39,518 bases of DNA, taken from contig NZ_BAFB01000026.1 in the NCBI RefSeq assembly GCF_000248075.1, positions 1-39,518 of the forward strand, in the 5' to 3' direction. The number at the start of each line of letters is the position of its first letter. The first letter of the stretch is position 1. The notes below the pieces were generated by a model, which worked only from the letters and a program-made list of their open reading frames with translations, was not told the origin of the DNA and ran no database searches. A program made the translations under genes and the position numbers. This stretch comes from Gordonia otitidis NBRC 100426 (GTDB lineage: Bacteria; Actinomycetota; Actinomycetes; Mycobacteriales; Mycobacteriaceae). Positions 24,506-32,200 of this stretch are shown one piece after another.

Positions 24506-27500
24506 CCCAACCTTTCAGAAAGTGCTTGCAACAGTTCGTCTTCGGAGAGATCGTCGAATTCGTCGTCGGGCCCGGTCTCGGTGGCCTCCACCATCTCGGG
24601 CAGGGTCGCCGCGAGGTACCCGGTCAACGATTCGACGGTCGGATAGTCGAACACCACCGAGGTCGGCAGCGTCTCGCCGAGCGAATCGCTCAGCGCTCGC
24701 TGAAGCGTCACCGTCATCAACGAATCCATTCCGAACTGGAAGAACCCAGTTGTCGGGTCGAGTTCACGGGGCGACGAGAGGCCCATCACGGTGGCGACGA
24801 GCGAGGCCACGTGATCGGTCAGAATCCCGAGCCGGGCCGAGGCGTCCGCGGCAGCGAGTTCGGATCGCAACCGAGACTGCCCATCTGACGACTGCACCTC
24901 GTCGTCCAGCAACTCGTCGAGAATCCGCACGGCGGCCCTGGTCCGGTACGCCGCGGCGAGGGTCGACCAATCCGCGGCCACGACTGTCGAGCGCACGGGG
25001 CTGCCGGGAGCAGAGATCGATGCCAGTGCTCGAATCGCGGTGGCGTCGTCCATGGGGATGAGCCCGGATTCCCGGGTGACCTGACGTTCGACGTCGCCCT
25101 GCGCGTCGTCGAGCGACTTCCACAGTCCCCAGTTGACGGTTGTCGCGGGTAGACCGGCCGCGCGACGCGCGTACGCGAAGGTGTCCAGGAACGTCGTCGT
25201 CGCGGCGTAGTGAGACAACCAGCGGGAGCCGGTCAGGCCGGAGATCGAGGAGAACACCACGAAACGCTCGACCGGCGTCGACAACGTCAGCTGGTGCAGT
25301 GTCTCCAGGGCGTCGAGCTTGGGCCGGAACATGGCAGCGACGTCGGCGTCGGACATGTCGGTCAACGTCACCGGTCCACCGCCGAATGCCGCGAGATAGA
25401 CACCCTCGAGTGGCGGGAGATCGTCACCGAATCGAGCGAACAGCGCGCTCATCGCGGTCGGATCCGCAGAATCCGCCGCTACGGGGACCACCGCAGTACC
25501 GCGTGCGGCTAGCTCGGCGGTCAAGCCTGCGAGGCGGTTTCCCGGGTCACGCGATACCGCGATGATCGTCCGCGCGCCCATGTCGGCGAGCTGGCGGATC
25601 AGGTGTGGGCCGATGTTCCCTGTCGCGCCCACCACGAGGTGAGCACCCACGTCGGAGAGTCGGTCATCTGCCGGACGTACGCGCGGCCCCCGCGCGACGA
25701 GCCGGGGCACTCTGCGCACCCCTGCCCGGTAGACGACCTGGTCCTCGTGGTCGCCGGATGTGGCTTCGGTCAGGACGTAACCCGCGGCGACCGCCGCCGG
25801 CACCGACTCGTCGACATCGACGATTCCTCCCCAGATCTCAGGGTGTTCCAATGCGAGTGAGCGTCCAAGGCCCCACAGCACAGCATGTGCGGCCGAGCCG
25901 CGATCGCCCTCATCGACGGGCTGTCCGTTGCGTGTCAGCAGCTGCACTCGCGCTGGTGATCCGGCGGCGGCGATCTGCGTGACCAGCCGTCGCGCCGTGT
26001 CGAACAACCGGTAACCGGGTGCAGCGGCGAACAACTCCCCCGACGCCGGTGGTGCGGGGGCGTAGAGGACGCGGTCGACGTCGCCGAGTAGGCCGGCGAC
26101 ATCGGCGGTCGCCGTCGCACTCTCATCGATCACCGTTACCCGGTCGGAACCCAAGCGGTGCGCCAGCGCCGTCCCGACGTCGTGGCCGATCACCACCCAG
26201 CGCGTATCCGACGAGGACTCCGCGGGCGGCAGCGGGGCCGCCGGCCAGGTGAGCTCGTGGAGCCACTCCGCCGGGATCGACGTATCCAGCGGTCCCGACA
26301 CCTCGGCGACGGCGCCGGAACCGGCGCCGGTGGTCGGTGACGGCACGGGCATCCAGTAGTCGACATGCTGCCAGGGTGTCGGCGGCAGCACCGGATGCGG
26401 CTCCGGGGGATGCGGGGTCGTCGGCGGACGCGACGTGCAGGCCGAGTTGACCGCCGTGTGGAAGGAGATCGTGTCGTCGCCGTCACGCACGAGTGTGGCG
26501 AGCACGTTGTATCGGCCCTCCGCGGCCTCCAGTACTTCTGCTATGGCCTGGGTCAATGTGGGGTGTGGACTGATCTCCACGAACGTCGTGTTGTCGCCGG
26601 ACGCCGCGACGACCGCGGCGTCGAGTATCACCGGACGCCGGACATTGGCCACCCAGTAGGCGGAATCCAGCGTCGGTATTGCGTCGCGGACAACGGTCGA
26701 GAAGAAGTCGATGCGCGGCCGTCGAGGCCTCAGCTCGTCGAGCTCTGAATGCAACTCGTCGAGAATGGGGTCCATCAGAGCGGTGTGCGAGGCGACCTCC
26801 ATGTTGACGCGCCGTGCGAAGCCCCCCGCCGCCGCCACCTCGGCAACGATGGCGTCGACTGCGTCGACCGGTCCGGCGATGACCGTCTGTCGGGGCGCGA
26901 GTCGTCCCGAGATCTCGACGCCGTGGTGTGCTGTGATCAGTGACTCGACGTCGTCTGCGGGAACGCGGAGCAGTGCCACTGCGCCTTCGCCTCCCAGACG
27001 CGACATCAATGTGGAACGCACCGCGATGATCCGCAGCCCTTCCGCGACCGTCAGCGCACCCGAGACGACGGCTGCGGTCACCTCCCCCATCGACTGGCCG
27101 ATCACGGCATCGGGGTGCACACCGTAGGCAGCCCACAGACGCGTCAGCGCCAGCTGTAGTCCCATGAGCACGGGTTGCACCTCGGCGTCACCGCGCAGTG
27201 CCCGTTGCTCGACGATGGTGTCGCGCAACGAGAATCCGACCTGCGGAACGAAATCGGCGTCAATCTCGTCGACCGCCGTGGCGAATGACGGTTCGTCGTC
27301 GAGCAACGACCTAGCCATGCCCGACCACTGCGAACCCTGTCCCGAGTACACGAACACGGTGCCCATCCCCGCGACAGCAGAATCGGGAAGCGTGACGCCC
27401 GCAGTGCGTTGCCCCGCGGCTAGCGCCTGCAGCCCGGAGATCGCCCCGGCTCGATCGCGGGAGGTGACGGTGCCGAAGACCGGAAGCGCAGCCCGATGAT

Positions 27501-29250
27501 GATTGAGTGTGTGCGCCACATCGGGAAGGGGTATTCCCGCTCCCGAGCCCTGCAGCCACTCGGCCAGCATTGCCGCCTGTGCCGCGACGCGAGAGGTGCT
27601 CTTACCCGAAACAACGAGTGTCGCGACCGCAGATGACGGTGTCGACTCGTCGGCCGGCGGTCGGCGAACGGCAGGAGCCTGCTCGAGGACGACGTGGGCG
27701 TTCGTGCCACCGAATCCGAAGGAGGAGACCCCCGCCCGGCGTGGCCGGGGCGCCGAGGGCCACGGAATCGCGGAGTCGACGACACGCAGCCGCAGTTGTC
27801 CGAAGGGGATGTGCGGATTCGGATTCCGATAGTGCAGGTTGGCGGGGATGGTGCCGCGTTGGATGGCGAGGACGCTCTTGATGAAACCTGCTATGCCCGC
27901 GGCGGCCTCGAGGTGACCGAGATTGGTCTTCACTGCTCCGAGAAGCAACGGCTCGTCACTCGGCCTGCCGCGCCCGAGGACCGTCCCGAGCGCACGCGCC
28001 TCGATTGGGTCGCCGAGAAGTGTTCCGGTGCCGTGTGTTTCGACATAGTCGACCTCGTGCGCACCCACGCCTGCATTGGCGTACGCCGTCCGCAGTACTT
28101 CCATCTGGGCCGCGGGATTGGGCGCGAACAGTCCGTTGGAATGACCGTCCTGGTTCACCGCCGACCCGCGGACGACAGCGAGCACTCTGTCGCCGTCGCG
28201 CAGCGCGTCACTCATGCGCTTGAGTACGACGACCCCGCAGCCCTCTCCACGCACGAAACCATCAGCATCTGCGTCGAAGGCGTGGCAGGCACCAGAAGCC
28301 GACAACGCGGCCGACTGGTCGAACCCGTGGAACACCGCGGGCGACAGGAGCACGTTGACACCCGCGGCGAGCGCGACGTTGCAGTCACCCAACCGAAGAC
28401 TCTGGCAGGCGAGGTGAATGGCGACCAGTGATGACGAACATGCGGTGTCGACGGTCAGCGAGGGACCACGCAGATCCAGGAAGTAGGACAGGCGATTGGC
28501 GATGATGCTCAGCGCGCCGCCCAGATTGTTCCAGGCGTCGACCCCGGGAAGGTCGGTCGATGCGAGGAATCCGTACTCGCTCACGCATGCGCCGACGAAC
28601 ACGCCCGTCGGTGACCGCTTCAGCGTCCCGGGTGCGATGCCCGAATTCTCCAGTGCCTCCCAAGCGATCTCGAGAAGAAGACGCTGCTGCGGATCCATCT
28701 TGGTCGCCTCGCGCGCGGTGATCTCGAAGAACTCGGCGTCGAAACCCTCGATGTCGTCGAGGAACGAGCCGTGGCGTGTGGTGGCACCGAGTGCGGCACG
28801 AACCGCTGGGGTGCCGTCGTCGAATCGCTCCCAGCGTTCCGCCGGCACGGTCGTCACGGCGTCACGTCCCGCGGAGAGGAATTCCCAGTACTCCTCGGTT
28901 CCGTTGACGCCGCCCGGGAAGCGACAGCTCATTCCGACGACGGCGATCGGTTCGTCGAGTCCACCGCCGGTCTGTACCTGTTCGGTCAGCTCGATCGGTT
29001 CGTCGTGCAGCAGATAGGCGACGAGCGAATTGATGGTGGGGTGCTCCCAGAACTCGACGGGCGAGACCTGTCGGCGGAGTAGTTCGGACAGTTCACCCGA
29101 CAGCACGACCGAATCACGCGAGCCCACACCGAGATCGGCCATCGACGCCTCGGGATCGACCTCGTGACGCGCGGAACCCGTGATCGCGACGAGGTGATCG
29201 ATCAGCCATTCGGTGAGGCGTTCGTCGTCGAAGCCGTGTGCGACGCTCAT
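24502..29250 (-). CDS. ppsB: PpsB-position polyketide synthase, ACP-KS-AT-KR-ACP
   Basis: The 1582-residue protein has an N-terminal carrier domain (8-82, Ser44 in GVGSRDSVVL), KS (100-530, Cys271), AT (625-950, Ser720 in GQSMGE rather than GHSMGE, signature VASHT), KR (cofactor loop GATGNIG near 1207, Ser/Tyr1348) and ACP (1475-1545, Ser1510), ending in a DELLQALSERL docking helix. The KR-to-tail half is PpsB-like. The ACP and KS are PpsA-like, and mycobacterial PpsB has no N-terminal ACP as I know it. The KR Asn four residues after Tyr1348 is Thr, a change also seen at this place in PpsB relatives. There is no DH, so a hydroxyl is expected. The ATG overlaps the ppsA stop (ATGA). The extra ACP suggests it can be loaded directly by a fatty acyl-AMP ligase. 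Confidence 0.9.
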   Translation of the reverse strand: MSVAHGFDDERLTEWLIDHLVAITGSARHEVDPEASMADLGVGSRDSVVLSGELSELLRRQVSPVEFWEHPTINSLVAYLLHDEPIELTEQVQTGGGLDEPIAVVGMSCRFPGGVNGTEEYWEFLSAGRDAVTTVPAERWERFDDGTPAVRAALGATTRHGSFLDDIEGFDAEFFEITAREATKMDPQQRLLLEIAWEALENSGIAPGTLKRSPTGVFVGACVSEYGFLASTDLPGVDAWNNLGGALSIIANRLSYFLDLRGPSLTVDTACSSSLVAIHLACQSLRLGDCNVALAAGVNVLLSPAVFHGFDQSAALSASGACHAFDADADGFVRGEGCGVVVLKRMSDALRDGDRVLAVVRGSAVNQDGHSNGLFAPNPAAQMEVLRTAYANAGVGAHEVDYVETHGTGTLLGDPIEARALGTVLGRGRPSDEPLLLGAVKTNLGHLEAAAGIAGFIKSVLAIQRGTIPANLHYRNPNPHIPFGQLRLRVVDSAIPWPSAPRPRRAGVSSFGFGGTNAHVVLEQAPAVRRPPADESTPSSAVATLVVSGKSTSRVAAQAAMLAEWLQGSGAGIPLPDVAHTLNHHRAALPVFGTVTSRDRAGAISGLQALAAGQRTAGVTLPDSAVAGMGTVFVYSGQGSQWSGMARSLLDDEPSFATAVDEIDADFVPQVGFSLRDTIVEQRALRGDAEVQPVLMGLQLALTRLWAAYGVHPDAVIGQSMGEVTAAVVSGALTVAEGLRIIAVRSTLMSRLGGEGAVALLRVPADDVESLITAHHGVEISGRLAPRQTVIAGPVDAVDAIVAEVAAAGGFARRVNMEVASHTALMDPILDELHSELDELRPRRPRIDFFSTVVRDAIPTLDSAYWVANVRRPVILDAAVVAASGDNTTFVEISPHPTLTQAIAEVLEAAEGRYNVLATLVRDGDDTISFHTAVNSACTSRPPTTPHPPEPHPVLPPTPWQHVDYWMPVPSPTTGAGSGAVAEVSGPLDTSIPAEWLHELTWPAAPLPPAESSSDTRWVVIGHDVGTALAHRLGSDRVTVIDESATATADVAGLLGDVDRVLYAPAPPASGELFAAAPGYRLFDTARRLVTQIAAAGSPARVQLLTRNGQPVDEGDRGSAAHAVLWGLGRSLALEHPEIWGGIVDVDESVPAAVAAGYVLTEATSGDHEDQVVYRAGVRRVPRLVARGPRVRPADDRLSDVGAHLVVGATGNIGPHLIRQLADMGARTIIAVSRDPGNRLAGLTAELAARGTAVVPVAADSADPTAMSALFARFGDDLPPLEGVYLAAFGGGPVTLTDMSDADVAAMFRPKLDALETLHQLTLSTPVERFVVFSSISGLTGSRWLSHYAATTTFLDTFAYARRAAGLPATTVNWGLWKSLDDAQGDVERQVTRESGLIPMDDATAIRALASISAPGSPVRSTVVAADWSTLAAAYRTRAAVRILDELLDDEVQSSDGQSRLRSELAAADASARLGILTDHVASLVATVMGLSSPRELDPTTGFFQFGMDSLMTVTLQRALSDSLGETLPTSVVFDYPTVESLTGYLAATLPEMVEATETGPDDEFDDLSEDELLQALSERLG

Positions 29251-32200
29251 AGACCCGGCTCCGCTGGAAGCGACGACGATTCGACGTCGTCGAACAGGCT
29301 GTCCAACAAGCCATCCGTCTCACTCTCGAGACTGTCCTCGACATCGGTCGGCGGTGCGATCTTGTCGGCCAGATGGGTGGCGAGCGCCGCGATCGTCGGG
29401 TGATTCCAGAGCATCGTCGCCGACAACTCGACACCTGCGAGCTTTTCTGCATCACGACGGATCGACATCGCCATCACCGAATTGAGTCCGAGCTCGGCGA
29501 ACGGGATGTCGGATTCGAGATCGGCCTCGGGGATCCGCAGCTCGTGGGCGAGGATGGCGCGCAATCCGTTCTCCAGAGTGCTCATCATCTCGGTACGACT
29601 CATCTGTTCCCACGACGCCGAAGGAGTGTCGTCGTGGTTCTCGGCGACCGGAATCGCGTCGATACGAGGCAGCACGACCGCCTGTGCGACGTCGAGACGC
29701 GCGATGTACTCCCAGGCCGCGAATGCCTCCTCCGCACGCACCGGTCGCGACCCGAACCGCTCGAGTTCGGCGACGACGATCCGCGCGTCGGTGGCGAACC
29801 CGAGGTCCTGCCAGGCGACCCAGTCGATGCTCAGGGTGTGGCGTCCCGCAGCGTGATCGAACCGGGCCAGTGCGTCCAGGTAGGCGTTGGCCGCTGCGTA
29901 GCCGCCCTGACCGGGAATGCCGAAGAGCGCCCCGGCACTGCCGGTGACGTGGAAGAAATCGAGTTCGGAGTTCGCGAAGACGTCTGACAGTGCCTGCGCA
30001 CCACCGATCTTGGGTTGCATCACGGTATGCAGTGCGACTGCGTCGGTATCCGTCACGAGATGGTTCTCGGTGACACCGGCCGCGTGGACGACGCCCGCGA
30101 CCGGCGGACACCCCGCGTCATCGCGCCGCCCGAGAAGCCCACGCACGGCATCGGCGTCGGACACGTCGAGGGCAGTCGGCTCAACTGCCACCCCACGCGA
30201 TTCGAGAGCTCGAATGCACTCGATCCGGTGGCGCACACGGGTGTCGAGATCGGCGGAGTCCCACTCGCGTCGCGGAGGTAGTGCGTGGCGGCCGGCGAGG
30301 ATGATCCGACGGGCTCCCAGACCCGCGAGCCAGTCGGCGATCACGAGACCCAGTGCACCGAATCCGCCCGTCACCAGATACGCGGCGTCGGGCCGACACC
30401 GCAGCGTCTGGCGTACCGGCGCGGCGTCGACGAGAACCGGTGTCGGAACCAGCCATTCGTCGTCCACCAGGGCACTGATCGAACGCAACGGCGCAGCAAG
30501 ACGAGCAGCGATCTGCTCGGCGACCGCGGCCGGCGTCACGCCGGCGGGTAGATCGATGAGGCCACCCCAGTGTTCCGGCTGCTCTTCGGCGATGACCGTG
30601 GCCAGACCCCACAATGCGCTCTGCGGGAGCGAGTCCCGCGTGCGCGGTGAGCGCACGCCGCTGGTGATCACCCACAGCCGGGCGGCCCGACCTGCCTGTA
30701 CCAGGCGGCCGATGAGCTCCGTCACCTCGGCAGCCGCTCCTACGGCCGCAGAGGTGTGATCGCCGCTCGCGGTGGGCGCCAGGTAGATCACGTCGTCGGC
30801 GCCGTCGACCGGACCAACCGTCAGACCGTCGCCGACCGAGTGGAGTCGCTCACCGAGGGCAGCGGCGAGTGCGGCGTCGCCGACGAGGGCGACCCTGCCG
30901 ACTGGTCGCACGTTCAGAGGTGGATTGTCGCCATCAGGGGCAGACCAGCGCAGGACGTGCACCATCGACGACGGTGGTGCAGCAGGGCCCACCGCGGTGG
31001 ATCCGGCTGCGTCGGCGGCCGCCCCAGCGGTCGAGTCGACCGAGCTGAATCGCAGGCCACGGATCTCCAGCACAGGGCCTTCGGCCGCAGTGGCGCTGAT
31101 GTCGACGACGAGGTCGCCGCTGGACTCGATGTTGCGGCGGACATCCACCGATGCCACCCGCGCCGAGCAGTGCTCTGCGAGCCACACCGAGTCGAGCGCG
31201 GCCGGAACCATGAGATCGCGTGTCGAGTCGTCGACGAGTCGCGCCACATGCGCCGCGGCGTCGAGTACGGCGTGCACCGACGGCGTCGGCAGCGAAACCT
31301 CCGCACGCATGCGCGTGGACGAGCGCGCCAGCGAGGTGAACGACCACGGGAACGGTTGGCCGGTCACCCCCCAATCTCGAAGTAGTTCGGCGGTGGACCG
31401 TGTCGTTGCCGCGGCGTCGGGAACCAGACCGTTGAGGGCCTCGGTGTGCGGCGTGGGGGGACGATGGATCGCGCGCGCGGTGGCATGTCGTACCCAGCGG
31501 GCGCCCTCGGCTCCAGTGCTCGACGAGATCGACAGCGAGTCGCCCACGACGACAACGTGAATCACCCGTGGGCGGTCGACGGCGATGGGATAGGCGAACG
31601 CCAGATCACCCAGCTGTGCGATACCTGCGTCGCGAGCTGCGGAGGCCAGTGTGGCGATGAGCACCGAGACCGGGACGACCTCGAGTCCGTGGAGAACGTG
31701 CGAGCCCGGATACGGCTTGGTCTCCGGGGTCAGTCGCGCGCGCCACAAACAGGTGCCAGTGGCGTCGGCAACCTCGATGCGCTCGCCGAGCAGCGTCCCT
31801 TCTGCGGGAGCCAGACCGCTCGACGGTGACCGCTCAGGGAGGTCGATCCAGTGGGACGCATGGTGCCAGACGGTCGGTGGCAACACCACGTGCGGTTCCG
31901 GTGCGTGCGGGACCACCGCGGGTGCCGTCGGCCGGGCCGCGCTCAGATTGGTATGGAACGTGAGGGCGTCGTCCTGGTCACGGTGGAGCGTCGCGACCGC
32001 GTGATGATGGACGTCGCTGAGCGTGTCGTCGATGGCATACGTCAAGATCGGGTGCGGACTGATCTCGACGAACACACCGTGATCGGCGCCCGCGGCCGTG
32101 ACGGCCTCGGAGAAGTGCACAGGGTTACGAAGATTCGCGCACCAGTATTCGGCGTCGAATCCAGGGTCACCCTGCGGCTGCGTGGTGGAGATGAACGGAA

